A stretch of DNA of 64,000 nucleotides from Parabacteroides sp. (GTDB taxonomy: Bacteria > Bacteroidota > Bacteroidia > Bacteroidales > Tannerellaceae): the NCBI GenBank assembly GCA_017481945.1, contig JAFUOJ010000003.1:19739-83738 (forward strand), in the 5' to 3' direction. The translations under genes were made by a program, and so were the position numbers. Below are positions 8,626 to 17,185 of the stretch, in pieces (within the stretch, counting starts at the first letter, position 1; every line of letters begins with the position of its first letter). The notes beneath the pieces were generated by a model, which had not been told where the DNA came from, searched no databases, and saw only the letters and a program-made list of their open reading frames with translations.

Positions 8626-9224
8626 TGGAGAAAGGAAGAAATAAAATAAAATCAGTCTGTGTCTATTGTGCCTCCAGTACGCAGGTGGATAAGGTATATT
8701 ACGAGGCTGCAACGGAATTAGGTCGCTTGTTGGGAGGAAAGCAAATACGGGTGATAAATGGAGCGGGTAATACCGGATTGATGTGCGCTGTCTCTGATGG
8801 AGCGTTGGAAGTTGGTGGAAAAGTTACGGGAGTGATACCTCATTTCATGGTGGAACAGCATTGGTGTCATCAATCTTTGACGGAGTTGATAGAGGTGAAT
8901 GATATGCACGAACGGAAGCAACTAATGGCTAATTTGTCGGACGCAGTGATTGCTCTGCCGGGTGGATGTGGTACGTTGGAAGAACTCTTGGAGGTAATTA
9001 CTTGGAAACAGCTGGGGTTGTATTTAAATCCTATCGTCATATTAAATGTAAAAGGCTACTTTGATCCTTTATTGGAAATGCTTCAAAGAGCTTTGGAGGA
9101 GCGGTTCATGCGTCCGCAGCATGCGCAGCTTTGGGCTGTAGCTTCTTCTCCGGAGGAAGCTGTTGAGCTAATTCATACTGAACCCATTTGGGATGCCAGT
9201 GTTCGAAAGCTGGCATTGGTGTAA
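8622..9224 (+). CDS. LOG-family nucleotide-monophosphate ribohydrolase (TIGR00730)
   Basis: 200 residues with the LOG signature: PGGCGTLEE near residue 112 (the family PGGxGTxxE motif), the Rossmann-like start [10 protein letters not shown], and [16 protein letters not shown]. Members cleave the N-glycosidic bond of AMP or other 5-prime monophosphates, or of cytokinin nucleotides. In bacteria without cytokinin the role is probably nucleotide salvage. The start codon lies inside the end of the preceding repair gene (ATGATGG). There are two adjacent ATGs; either is possible. Confidence 0.9.
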   Translation: MMEKGRNKIKSVCVYCASSTQVDKVYYEAATELGRLLGGKQIRVINGAGNTGLMCAVSDGALEVGGKVTGVIPHFMVEQHWCHQSLTELIEVNDMHERKQLMANLSDAVIALPGGCGTLEELLEVITWKQLGLYLNPIVILNVKGYFDPLLEMLQRALEERFMRPQHAQLWAVASSPEEAVELIHTEPIWDASVRKLALV

Positions 9225-9280
9225 TTTTAGGGGATTTACTTAAAATCTTTATTATCTTTGCCTATCAAAGGAAGAAGAAT

Positions 9281-10306
9281 ATGGAAGATCATTTTGATAT
9301 ACGGGATGTACGAATGCCGGAAAGCGAACGGGAGTACGAAAATGCTCTTCGTCCGCTTTCTTTTCGTGATTTTAGCGGACAGGCCAAAGTTGTTGAGAAT
9401 TTGAAAGTCTTTGTGATGGCGGCCCGAATGCGTAAAGAGGCTTTGGACCATGTATTACTTCATGGCCCTCCTGGATTGGGGAAAACAACATTATCCAATA
9501 TTATAGCGAATGAGTTAGGAGTTGGCTTTAAAGTAACTTCTGGTCCGGTGCTGGATAAACCCGGTGATTTGGCAGGCGTATTAACATCTTTGGAGAAGAA
9601 TGATGTACTCTTTATTGATGAGATTCACCGGTTAAGTCCAATCGTTGAAGAGTATCTTTATTCGGCGATGGAAGATTATCGGATTGATATCATGATTGAT
9701 AAAGGTCCCAGTGCCCGTTCCATCCAAATTGATTTGGCTCCGTTTACTTTGGTAGGGGCGACTACTCGAAGTGGTCTATTGACCAGTCCGCTACGGGCAC
9801 GCTTTGGAATCAATCTGCATTTGGAGTATTATGAAATGGAGACTTTGACAAAGATTATCCTTCGTAGTGCAGATATTCTTAATGTAAAGTGTGAGCTGAA
9901 TGCAGCTCGTGAGATCGCTTCGCGTAGTAGAGGAACTCCTCGTATTGCGAATGCTTTGTTACGTCGTGTGCGTGACTTTGCACAGGTGAAGGGATCAGGA
10001 GATATTGATAAAGCGATTGCTTGTTATGCTTTGGAAGCATTGAATATTGATCGATATGGATTGGATCAGATTGATAACAAACTATTGACAACTATCATAG
10101 ATAAGTTTAAGGGAGGTCCGGTAGGATTGACAACCATTGCGACTGCACTGGGCGAAGATCCGGGAACCATTGAGGAAGTTTATGAACCTTTCTTAATTAA
10201 AGAGGGCTTTATCAAGCGGACGCCTCGTGGTCGGGAAGTTACGGATTTAGCTTATACACATTTAGGACGTAGCCGGGGAAGTGAACAAGGTTTTTTATTT
10301 GATTAA
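9281..10306 (+). CDS. ruvB: Holliday junction branch-migration helicase RuvB
   Basis: 341 residues from ATG at 9281. RuvB is the hexameric AAA+ motor that drives branch migration with RuvA. The Walker A motif is GPPGLGKTT at 62-70, Walker B is VLFIDEIHR, sensor-1-like GATTRSGLL and the arginine-finger region SPLRARFG follow; the winged-helix end carries [17 protein letters not shown]. The open frame extends 31 codons further upstream, but that stretch overlaps the end of the LOG gene and a TTATCTTTGCC promoter box near 9252, so the ATG at 9281 is preferred. ruvA and ruvC are not nearby, as is common in Bacteroidetes. Confidence 0.96.
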   Translation: MEDHFDIRDVRMPESEREYENALRPLSFRDFSGQAKVVENLKVFVMAARMRKEALDHVLLHGPPGLGKTTLSNIIANELGVGFKVTSGPVLDKPGDLAGVLTSLEKNDVLFIDEIHRLSPIVEEYLYSAMEDYRIDIMIDKGPSARSIQIDLAPFTLVGATTRSGLLTSPLRARFGINLHLEYYEMETLTKIILRSADILNVKCELNAAREIASRSRGTPRIANALLRRVRDFAQVKGSGDIDKAIACYALEALNIDRYGLDQIDNKLLTTIIDKFKGGPVGLTTIATALGEDPGTIEEVYEPFLIKEGFIKRTPRGREVTDLAYTHLGRSRGSEQGFLFD

Positions 10307-10312
10307 AGAGTT

Positions 10313-11824
10313 ATGGCAGGAGGAATGAAGCGGCTCGCAGGGGAGACTGCAATTTATGGAGTCAGCAGTATCGTTGGGAAATTTTTGAACTGGATGTTAG
10401 TCCCCATGTACACGCGGGTGTTGGCTACTGAAAGTGACTTTGGTGTAGTGACCAATCTGTATGCTTGGACGGCTTTATTGATGGTGATTTTGACGTATGG
10501 TATGGAGACGGGTTTTTTCCGATTTATGAATAAGAAGGAAATAACGCTTCCTATGCGTGTCTATGCAACTACTCTGTTTAGTTTGGCTTCTACTTCCATC
10601 TTCTTTGTCTTTTTTGTGTTTAGTGCTTTGACTCCGATTAGCCATTTGTTGGGTTATGGGGAACATCCGGAATATGTAGGAATGATGGCAGGGATTGTAG
10701 CAGTTGATGCATTTTGTAGTATACCATTTGCTTTTCTTCGGTATCAAGGAAAGGCAGTTCGTTTTGCCGGAATAAAGTTACTGAATATATTTTTGAATAT
10801 TATTTTGGTCGTTTTCTTCTTGCTTGTTTGTCCTTGGATTTATACGTATGCTCCTGTATTGATAGAGTGGTTTTATAAGCCCGATTATCAAGTTGGTTAT
10901 ATTTTTATTGCAAATGTAGGGACAACTTTGGTGACTTTCCTTTTGTTGATTCCGGATATGATCCCCGGGTTAAGAGAAAAAGCAAGTTTTGGGTTGTTAA
11001 AACAGATGTTACGTTATTCTTTCCCTATTTTGCTTTTAGGTATTGCTGGTATATTTAATCAAACTGCAGATAAGATTTTATTTCCTTTTTTGTTTGATGA
11101 TAAAGAATATGCTACTACACAGTTAGGTATTTATGGGGCTTGTTTTAAAGTTGCTGTTGTTATGGTTATGTTTATCCAAGCCTTTCGTTATGCTTACGAG
11201 CCTTTTATTTTTGCTAAAAATAAGAGTGAGGGGGATAATACTAAAGCCTACTCGGAAGCAATGAAATATTTTATCATCTTCTCGTTGATCATCTTTTTAG
11301 GAGTTATGTACTATTTGGATATATTGAAGTATTTTGTAGCGGCAGAATATTATCCTGGATTACGTGTTGTACCAATAGTTATGTTAGGGGAATTGTTCTT
11401 CGGTATCTATTTCAACTTATCTTTTTGGTATAAATTGATTGATCAGACACAATGGGGAGCCTATTTCTCTACGGTGGGTTGCATAGTGACAGTTCTGATG
11501 ATTGTTTTATTAGCTCCTTCATTTGGTTATATGGCTTGTGCTTGGGCCTCTTTTGCCAGCAATCTGTTGATGATGGTTCTCTCTTATGTTATAGGACAAA
11601 AGAAGTTCCCAATACAATATGATTTAAAGTCAGCTATGGTTTATAGTGTACTGGCTGCTGTATTTTATGTAGCAGGTATATTGCCTCAAATAGATTCAGA
11701 AATCCTTCGTTTGGGATACCGTACTTTATTGCTTTTAGTTTTCTTGGTAATCGTTATTAAACGTGATTTACCGCTCAGTGAGTTGCCTTATATTGGCAGA
11801 CGCTTTAAAAAAAGTGGAATGTAA
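10313..11824 (+). CDS. Polysaccharide flippase (MATE/Wzx-like, oligosaccharidyl-lipid exporter)
   Basis: 503 residues with about 14 hydrophobic helices, starting KRLAGETAIYGVSSIVGKFL, typical of the polysaccharide biosynthesis/export (PST, Wzx-like) branch of the MOP superfamily. It is expected to flip undecaprenyl-linked sugars or a lipid-linked cell-wall precursor. The isolated position after ruvB (6 bp gap) and not in a polysaccharide cluster leaves the substrate open. It probably shares the ruvB transcript. Confidence 0.88.
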   Translation: MAGGMKRLAGETAIYGVSSIVGKFLNWMLVPMYTRVLATESDFGVVTNLYAWTALLMVILTYGMETGFFRFMNKKEITLPMRVYATTLFSLASTSIFFVFFVFSALTPISHLLGYGEHPEYVGMMAGIVAVDAFCSIPFAFLRYQGKAVRFAGIKLLNIFLNIILVVFFLLVCPWIYTYAPVLIEWFYKPDYQVGYIFIANVGTTLVTFLLLIPDMIPGLREKASFGLLKQMLRYSFPILLLGIAGIFNQTADKILFPFLFDDKEYATTQLGIYGACFKVAVVMVMFIQAFRYAYEPFIFAKNKSEGDNTKAYSEAMKYFIIFSLIIFLGVMYYLDILKYFVAAEYYPGLRVVPIVMLGELFFGIYFNLSFWYKLIDQTQWGAYFSTVGCIVTVLMIVLLAPSFGYMACAWASFASNLLMMVLSYVIGQKKFPIQYDLKSAMVYSVLAAVFYVAGILPQIDSEILRLGYRTLLLLVFLVIVIKRDLPLSELPYIGRRFKKSGM

Positions 11825-11838
11825 TTAGTCATATAAAT

Positions 11839-12240
11839 ATGAGAGGTTTTATTATTATCTGTCTAATTGTCATGGAAGTTTTGGAGGTGAAAGCTCAAGA
11901 TATTATGAATAAGGATCAAATGCTTGTACGTATTTCAGAGATAGAAGTTTATCCGGAATATTTGGAGGAATATCTTTCTTTTGCGTTGACAGTAGGGGCA
12001 ACTTCTGTACAGAAAGAGCCGGGGGTTATTGCTATTTATCCAATGATACAGCAGCGGGATTCTTGTCAAGTGCGTATCTTGGAAATTTATGCTAATGATG
12101 AAGCTTATAAACATCATATCAGTACGGAACATTTCCTTACTTATAAAAAAGGTACACTTCACATGGTTAAATCGCTTGACTTGGTGGATATGATACCGAT
12201 GAATCCTAAAACTATGTCTGATATCTTTCGGAAAATGTAA
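11839..12240 (+). CDS. Exported antibiotic-biosynthesis-monooxygenase (ABM) domain protein
   Basis: 133 residues. A hydrophobic N-terminus (residues 3-17, ending VKAQD) looks like a signal peptide. The rest is a dimeric ferredoxin-like ABM fold: MLVRISEIEVYPEYLEEYLS, EPGVIAIYPM, VRILEIYANDEAYKHHIST with the paired histidines. Known members act as cofactor-free oxygenases, heme-degrading enzymes or small stress proteins; the name is not evidence of antibiotic synthesis. It starts 14 bp after the flippase gene, so it may be the last gene of the ruvB transcript. Confidence 0.75.
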   Translation: MRGFIIICLIVMEVLEVKAQDIMNKDQMLVRISEIEVYPEYLEEYLSFALTVGATSVQKEPGVIAIYPMIQQRDSCQVRILEIYANDEAYKHHISTEHFLTYKKGTLHMVKSLDLVDMIPMNPKTMSDIFRKM

Positions 12241-12317
12241 AGAAGAAATTCAGAAATGGTTGATTGCGTGTTAAACAGAATGATATTAATTAATAATAGA
12301 TAAGTAACAAACAAAGA

Positions 12318-14462
12318 ATGAATGGTATGAAAAAGTTGTGGGTGGTTTTGCTGCTTCTTGTTGCTTCAGGTCAAGTATTTGCAGACGAAGGTATGTGGGT
12401 GCTGAAAGAATTGACCAAGCAAAATCTGGCAAGAATGAAGGAATTAGGTTTTACTCCTTCTTATGAACAATTGTATAGTGAAACAAATCCTTGTGTGGCA
12501 AATGCAGTTGTGATTTTTGGTGGAGGATGTACGGGTATTACGGTTTCAAATGAAGGTTTGATTTTTACGAATCACCATTGTGGTTTTGGCTCTATCCAAC
12601 AATTAAGTAGTGTAGAGCATGACTATTTAAAAAATGGATTTATCTCTCAGAGTAAAGAGGAAGAATTACCTGTTCCAGGTTTGAAAGTGCGTTATTTACG
12701 GGAGACAGTAGATGTCAGTGATCGTATCAATTCTCAAATCTCTTCTATTCAAGAGGAGCAATTACGTTTGGCAGCTGCCGATTCTATTGGACGTGTATTG
12801 GCAGATTCAGTAGGAAACTCAGAGTTCCAATCTGCAGATGTGATACCTTTCTACAGTAATAATAAATACTTCTTAATTGTTTATGATGTGTTTAGAGATG
12901 TTCGTATGGTGTTTGCTCCCCCCAGCTCTATAGGTAAGTTTGGTGGAGATACGGATAACTGGATGTGGCCGCGTCATACAGGAGATTTCTCGGTCTTCCG
13001 TGTATATGCAGACTCAAATAATAAACCTGCGAACTATAGTAAAGAGAATAAACCATATAAGCCGAAATATGTAGTTGAAGTCTCTTTGCAAGGATATCAG
13101 GATAAGGACTATGCTATGACCATTGGTTTCCCGGGAAGTACGGATCGTTATTTATGTTCATGGGGTGTACAGCAGAGGATTGAAGATAGTAATAAACCCC
13201 GTATAGAAGTTCGTGGAATTAAACAGGAGATCTGGAAAACAGCTATGCTTGCCAGTGATGAAGTACGTATTAAATACGCTTCTAAATATGCAGGTAGTTC
13301 TAACTATTGGAAGAACTCTATTGGAATGAATAAGGGATTAGCCAATTTAAAGGTGATAGACCGCAAACGGAATGAGGAGGCTGCTTTTGCAGCTTGGGTT
13401 GCACAGGATTCTCAGCGAAAAGAAAAATATGGAGAAGTCTTAAGTCTTTTGGAAAAAGGATATACCTCTTCGAGTGAATATAGAAAACTTTCCACCTATT
13501 TAAGTGAAGCTTTTGTGAATGGGGCTGAAATTGTTCGATTGGCGCGCGAAGTTCAACGGGTGGATGTTAAGAAGTCAACACCGGAAGAGATTGATATGAT
13601 TTTGGAAGACCGTATTAAAGCGTTTTTTAAAGATTATGAACCAAGTCTTGATCAGAAAGTTTTGGCAGCGATGATGAAGGTGGTAAAAGAACGTGTACCG
13701 GCCGAATATCTTCCAAGTGTTTATGAGAAAATTGATAAGAAGTATAAAGGTGATTATGAAAAATATGCAGCCGATCTCTTCAAGAAAACCGTTCTTTTAT
13801 CTTATGATAATATTGCGGAAATGCTGAGAGATCCGAAAAAGTATGAGAAACTATTGAAGAAGGATCCTGCTGCAGAATTGAGTCTGTCAGTTTTAATCTC
13901 TATTTTTGAGTTACAGCAACTTTCGGGTAGTTCTTATTATGATATTGCCAAAGGAGAACGTTTGTATTTTGCCGGCTTGAGAGAGATGTATCCGGAAAAG
14001 GCACTCCCTTCTGATGCGAACTTTACAATGCGTGTAAGCTATGGCTCTGTCGGGGGATATCGTCCGTATGACGCTGCTTGGTACTCTTATTACAGTACAC
14101 AAAAAGGTATTTTTGAAAAAGAAAATCCAGAAAGTGATGAATTCTGGGTACAACCTGAAATATTAGATTTAATTCGTAGCAAGGATTTTGGTCAATATGT
14201 GAATAAAGAAGGAGATCTACAGTTGTGTTTCCTTTCTAATAATGATATTACAGGTGGAAACTCCGGTAGTCCGGTGTTTGACAAAAATGCTCGCTTGATT
14301 GGGCTTGCTTTTGATGGTAATTGGGAAGCGATGAGTGGAGATATTGCTTTTGAACCGGATCTGCAACGTACAATCAGTGTGGATATTCGTTATGTCTTAT
14401 TCATGATTGATAAATGGGGAAAATGTCCTCGTTTGATTAATGAGCTAAAATTAGCGAAATAA
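12318..14462 (+). CDS. S46-family dipeptidyl-peptidase (DPP7-like)
   Basis: 714 residues with a signal peptide ending VFADEG. S46 enzymes are trypsin-fold serine exopeptidases of the periplasm/outer membrane that remove N-terminal dipeptides. The triad is visible: His87 in TNHHCGFG, Asp223 in RHTGDFSVFRV, Ser649 in GGNSGSPV. The specificity position 18 residues after the nucleophile is Gly667 (LAFDGNWEA). In published work Gly here marks DPP7 (hydrophobic P1) and Arg marks DPP11 (acidic P1), so DPP7-type specificity is inferred. The length matches Porphyromonas DPP7/DPP11. It likely feeds dipeptides to inner-membrane transporters together with DPP4 at 18.7 kb. A hairpin terminator follows. 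Confidence 0.93.
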   Translation: MNGMKKLWVVLLLLVASGQVFADEGMWVLKELTKQNLARMKELGFTPSYEQLYSETNPCVANAVVIFGGGCTGITVSNEGLIFTNHHCGFGSIQQLSSVEHDYLKNGFISQSKEEELPVPGLKVRYLRETVDVSDRINSQISSIQEEQLRLAAADSIGRVLADSVGNSEFQSADVIPFYSNNKYFLIVYDVFRDVRMVFAPPSSIGKFGGDTDNWMWPRHTGDFSVFRVYADSNNKPANYSKENKPYKPKYVVEVSLQGYQDKDYAMTIGFPGSTDRYLCSWGVQQRIEDSNKPRIEVRGIKQEIWKTAMLASDEVRIKYASKYAGSSNYWKNSIGMNKGLANLKVIDRKRNEEAAFAAWVAQDSQRKEKYGEVLSLLEKGYTSSSEYRKLSTYLSEAFVNGAEIVRLAREVQRVDVKKSTPEEIDMILEDRIKAFFKDYEPSLDQKVLAAMMKVVKERVPAEYLPSVYEKIDKKYKGDYEKYAADLFKKTVLLSYDNIAEMLRDPKKYEKLLKKDPAAELSLSVLISIFELQQLSGSSYYDIAKGERLYFAGLREMYPEKALPSDANFTMRVSYGSVGGYRPYDAAWYSYYSTQKGIFEKENPESDEFWVQPEILDLIRSKDFGQYVNKEGDLQLCFLSNNDITGGNSGSPVFDKNARLIGLAFDGNWEAMSGDIAFEPDLQRTISVDIRYVLFMIDKWGKCPRLINELKLAK

Positions 14463-14519
14463 AAATACCCTTTATAAAGGGGTAAAATGCCATATTGTCA
14501 TGCTTAAAAGCATGTTTTA

Positions 14520-14564
14520 GAGATTAAAAAGGAGAAAAGGCAACTTTTCTCCTTTTTTAATCTC
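14520..14564 (+). terminator. Strong intrinsic terminator after the S46 peptidase
   Basis: 20-bp arms (GAGATTAAAAAGGAGAAAAG and its complement) around a GCAA loop; the 3-prime arm is itself T-rich. A smaller hairpin (ACCCTTTATAAAGGGGT) lies just before it at 14467-14483. Confidence 0.85.
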
Positions 14565-14763
14565 AGTTATATAGCTCCTATTCCCTCGTAACTTCTGAGT
14601 GGTTAAAAACTGCCCTAAAATCTTTTGAATATTCCTGCCCAATGGTTCTACATTTTTAAAATATGTGATTCTCCGAGAGTCGAGCTTTTGCAGTTTGTTT
14701 GAAATATAGATGTTTTTTGTAGCAAAAGGAAAGTTGATAAATAATTTGAATATCTTTGTGTCC

Positions 14764-14934
14764 ATGAGAACAATCGATATAGTATTTATTTTTTATTCTT
14801 GCTTCTGTTTGTCGGATGTCAGGGTAGAACGATTATTTCTTTTGGCTACATTGAATAAACGGGAGATTCGGGTTTGCTGTTTTCCGATGGATAGTAAATC
14901 GAATTTGGACCGAATCTTGAAAAATTGGTATTAG
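14764..14934 (+). pseudogene. Possible remnant of a small lipoprotein gene
   Basis: An ATG at 14764 opens a 56-codon frame without recognisable family. A TATCTTTG box ends only 5 bases before it, so the start would be almost leaderless. In the plus-2 frame a lipoprotein signal and lipobox appear (FLFLLLFVGCQGR, about 14790-14828), reached from the ATG if one T were added to the T6 tract near 14789. That frame stops after a further 10 codons. A rho-independent hairpin follows at 14936. The pieces look like a promoter, a broken lipoprotein start and a terminator left from a decayed gene, but chance cannot be excluded. Confidence 0.3.
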
Positions 14935-14935
14935 G

Positions 14936-14975
14936 AATTCCGGTTTTTGGAACTGAAAACCGGAATTTTCTCTAT
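14936..14975 (+). terminator. Intrinsic terminator
   Basis: AATTCCGGTTTT (14936-14947) and its complement AAAACCGGAATT (14956-14967) form a 12-bp stem with an 8-base loop, followed by TTCTCT. It closes the short remnant unit upstream. Confidence 0.65.
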
Positions 14976-15099
14976 TAATAGAAATCTAAAGTTTAGTAAA
15001 TAAAAGGAAATCAGATATGTAGGTTGATTAAAAGAAAATATATCCATTCCGGTTTTATATTAAAAATATCCTCTAATTTTGCCTAAAGGATAAAATCAA

Positions 15100-15303
15100 A
15101 CAGTCTATGTTACTTTTGCGGATCTATCCGCATTTGCAACGATTGTAATTAGTGGTAGTAATGGAGAATATGTTGTAGAATCGTAGACTGCTCTAAAAAC
15201 TGTTTCAATCGTATTAACTCTAACAACCTCATTCACCTCTTATGAGATTACGATTAGCTATGAGGATAAGGAGTTTAGTGGAAGTTTTTCGATTGAAGAA
15301 TAA
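15100..15303 (+). pseudogene. Degraded DUF3244-like beta-sandwich protein remnant
   Basis: One frame from 15100 to the stop at 15301-15303 reads TVYVTFADLSAFATIVISGS then NGEYVVES, an in-frame TAG at 15184, then further codons and SYEITISYEDKEFSGSFSIE. The pattern (strand, IVISGSNG, ... YEITISYxxKEFSGSF) looks like the C-terminal beta-sandwich of small secreted DUF3244-type Bacteroidales proteins. There is no start codon or signal peptide in frame; a TAA precedes at 15091. It therefore looks like a dead fragment with lost N-terminus and one nonsense mutation. The family assignment is by eye. Confidence 0.55.
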
Positions 15304-15320
15304 CATAACCCTATAAAATA

Positions 15321-15387
15321 GAAGCGAATTGTTTATCAGATACATGTGGTAAAACTCAGTGAACTGTATTGATTTACTATTCGCTTC
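15321..15387. repeat. Long-range inverted repeat (hairpin)
   Basis: GAAGCGAAT at 15321-15329 pairs with ATTCGCTTC at 15379-15387 around a 49-base loop. It directly follows the DUF3244-like remnant and could be its old terminator or a structured RNA. Confidence 0.45.
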
Positions 15388-15487
15388 AATAATAAAAGCC
15401 AGCTTCACTTTCTTTCTAAAAGAAAAAACATAGAGATTTATAATCACTTTTTTGCTTGGGTTTAAAAGATTAAGTAAAAGAATGAAT

Positions 15488-15566
15488 AAGTTTCAAGTTA
15501 GAAACTTCGAGTTCCATCATGAGAAACTAAAAGTTTCATGACGTGAAACTCTTAGCATTATGCTAA
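15488..15566. repeat. Cluster of GTTTC/GAAAC inverted repeats
   Basis: Four small palindromes in 79 bp: AAGTTTC-N6-GAAACTT (15488-15507), GAAACT-AAA-AGTTTC (15523-15537), AGTTTCA-TGACG-TGAAACT (15532-15550) and TTAGCAT-TATGCTAA (15553-15566). They lie about 135 bp upstream of the PNPOx-fold gene and could be operator sites or alternative RNA hairpins. The rest of 14463-15699 is AT-rich with no intact gene. Confidence 0.5.
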
Positions 15567-15699
15567 TGTGTTTATTTGTTATTAAGGTGATTCTTCATAT
15601 TGTTTGCTAAGTTAGAATTAAATATTTAGGAATAAAATAGAGTTACTTATGGGTAAACAATGTAAATAATTTGTATGTTTGTTCATAAATTGAATAAAT

Positions 15700-16179
15700 A
15701 TGAAGACATTAGTACATACAGATAAGGAAAAAATTGAAGAGGTTATTCGTGCGTGCGATGTTTGTTATGTCGGTTTTGCTGATACAGATGGTACTCCTTA
15801 TGTACTGCCTATGAATTTTGGTTATCAGGATGGAGTGGTTTATTTACATTCTGCTCAGACGGGACGTAGTATCTCAATGATTGAACGAAATCCACGAGTA
15901 TGCATTACTTTTAATACTGATCGGAAATTAGTTGCTCAACATCCGGAGGTCGCTTGTAGTTTTAGTATGCGTTCAAAGAGTGTGGTATCATGGGGAAAAG
16001 TTCGTTTTGAAGAAGATTTTGATAAAAAGGTAGAGGCGTTGGATGTTATCATGAGCCATTATTCAGATAGAAAATTCCGTTATGGTCATCCGGCGGTGAG
16101 AAATGTAAAAATATGGATTGTTGAATTGGAGGAGATGACTTGTAAGGAGTTTGGATTTTCTTATAAAAATAAAGGTTAA
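15700..16179 (+). CDS. Pyridoxamine 5'-phosphate oxidase-fold flavoprotein (NimA-related)
   Basis: 159 residues with the split-barrel FMN-binding fold: VIRACDVCYVGFADTDGTPY, VLPMNFGYQDGVVYLHSAQT, and a conserved VVSWGKVRFEED strand. The layout matches the family containing NimA-type nitroimidazole reductases and other small FMN or heme enzymes of anaerobes. It probably reduces or oxidises a small molecule with FMN; nitroimidazole resistance cannot be concluded from sequence. It is a single gene, with the hairpin cluster 135 bp upstream and a TTATTTTTG promoter-like box after it for the next gene. Confidence 0.85.
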   Translation: MKTLVHTDKEKIEEVIRACDVCYVGFADTDGTPYVLPMNFGYQDGVVYLHSAQTGRSISMIERNPRVCITFNTDRKLVAQHPEVACSFSMRSKSVVSWGKVRFEEDFDKKVEALDVIMSHYSDRKFRYGHPAVRNVKIWIVELEEMTCKEFGFSYKNKG

Positions 16180-16229
16180 CTCTTAACTATTTCTTATTTT
16201 TGTTGCCTAATCACGATAGGGATTGAATA

Positions 16230-17168
16230 ATGGAGTTGCAAAAGCATAGCAAGAATTTAAATGATACAGTGGATAGACTTTCGGATGAGGGTTCTTATAA
16301 ACAACTGTTTCATGCTTATCGTGATGAGGAAGCTTTACCTTCAGGAAAGGTTTTGAAAGAGATTGTCGATTTATGTCGGGTAATTCTTTTCCCCGGTTAT
16401 TATGGAAATGCACGAGTCAGCAAACAAACAATCCGTTTTCATATAGGAGTAAATATCACAACTTTGCATACATTGCTTTCTAAGCAAATATATGCAGGGC
16501 TTTGTTTTGCAGATACGGCTCATCGTGTTTGTTTGGAAGAGAAAATCTTTGCAGAGGCTGAAAGTTTATCAGAAGCTTTTATACAGACACTTCCGGAGAT
16601 GCGTGATTTATTGGCAACGGACGCAGAAGCCGCTTTTAATGGAGATCCGGCTGCACAGAATATCAATGAAGTCATTTTCTGTTATCCGGGGTTTCGGGCT
16701 ATCTGTAGTTACCGCATTGCTCATCAGTTATACCGATTGGGAGTTCCTTTTATTCCTCGTATGATCACTGAAATGGCTCATTCTGAAACTGGTATTGATA
16801 TTCATCCAGGGGCACAGATTGGTTATTACTTTTCGATTGATCATGGGACCGGGACAGTCATTGGTGAGACAAGTGTGATCGGGAATCATGTGCGAATTTT
16901 CCAAGGAGTAAGTTTGGCAGGAGAAAAATTACCACCGGATGAGAATGGAAATGCTATACGAGGTGTACCACGCCATCCGGTATTGGGAGATCATGTGACA
17001 GTTTATTCCAATGCAACATTGTTAGGACGAATCCATGTTGGGGATGGGGCTACAATTTGTGGTAACGTTTGGATTACGGAGGATGTACCTGCAGGGGCAA
17101 CTATTCAATTGACAATTGATAATGGACAATTGACGATTGAAGCAAAGCAAGAAGAAACAATACAATAA
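16230..17168 (+). CDS. cysE: Serine O-acetyltransferase
   Basis: 312 residues. It acetylates L-serine with acetyl-CoA, the first step of cysteine synthesis. An N-terminal helical domain is followed by the left-handed beta-helix hexapeptide repeats from about residue 185 (TGIDIHPGAQIGYYFSIDHG, GTVIGETSVIGNHVRIFQGV, HPVLGDHVTVYSNATLLG). The arrangement is the EpsC/CysE type. The end is odd: after PAGATI the last 20 residues are QLTIDNGQLTIEAKQEETIQ, encoded by a repetitive CAATTGACAATT stretch that is unlike a normal CysE C-terminus. A CysK partner is not in the window. The next gene starts 17 bp downstream. Confidence 0.92.
   Translation: MELQKHSKNLNDTVDRLSDEGSYKQLFHAYRDEEALPSGKVLKEIVDLCRVILFPGYYGNARVSKQTIRFHIGVNITTLHTLLSKQIYAGLCFADTAHRVCLEEKIFAEAESLSEAFIQTLPEMRDLLATDAEAAFNGDPAAQNINEVIFCYPGFRAICSYRIAHQLYRLGVPFIPRMITEMAHSETGIDIHPGAQIGYYFSIDHGTGTVIGETSVIGNHVRIFQGVSLAGEKLPPDENGNAIRGVPRHPVLGDHVTVYSNATLLGRIHVGDGATICGNVWITEDVPAGATIQLTIDNGQLTIEAKQEETIQ
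17103..17140 (+). repeat. AT-rich CAATTGACAATTGATAAT-type repeat inside the end of cysE
   Basis: The stretch contains CAATTGACAATTGA, TAATGGA, then CAATTGACGATTGA: two copies of a CAATTGACRATTGA unit. Similar low-complexity repeats translating as QLTIDNGQLTI are known to recur in Bacteroidetes genomes (recall, not checked). Here it supplies the C-terminal codons of cysE. Confidence 0.6.
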
Positions 17169-17185
17169 ATTAATACTCAATTACA

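Noticed and set aside
9188-9280. Longer RuvB start
   Set aside because: The 31-codon extension overlaps the LOG-family gene and covers the ruvB promoter box; RuvB family length fits the ATG at 9281.
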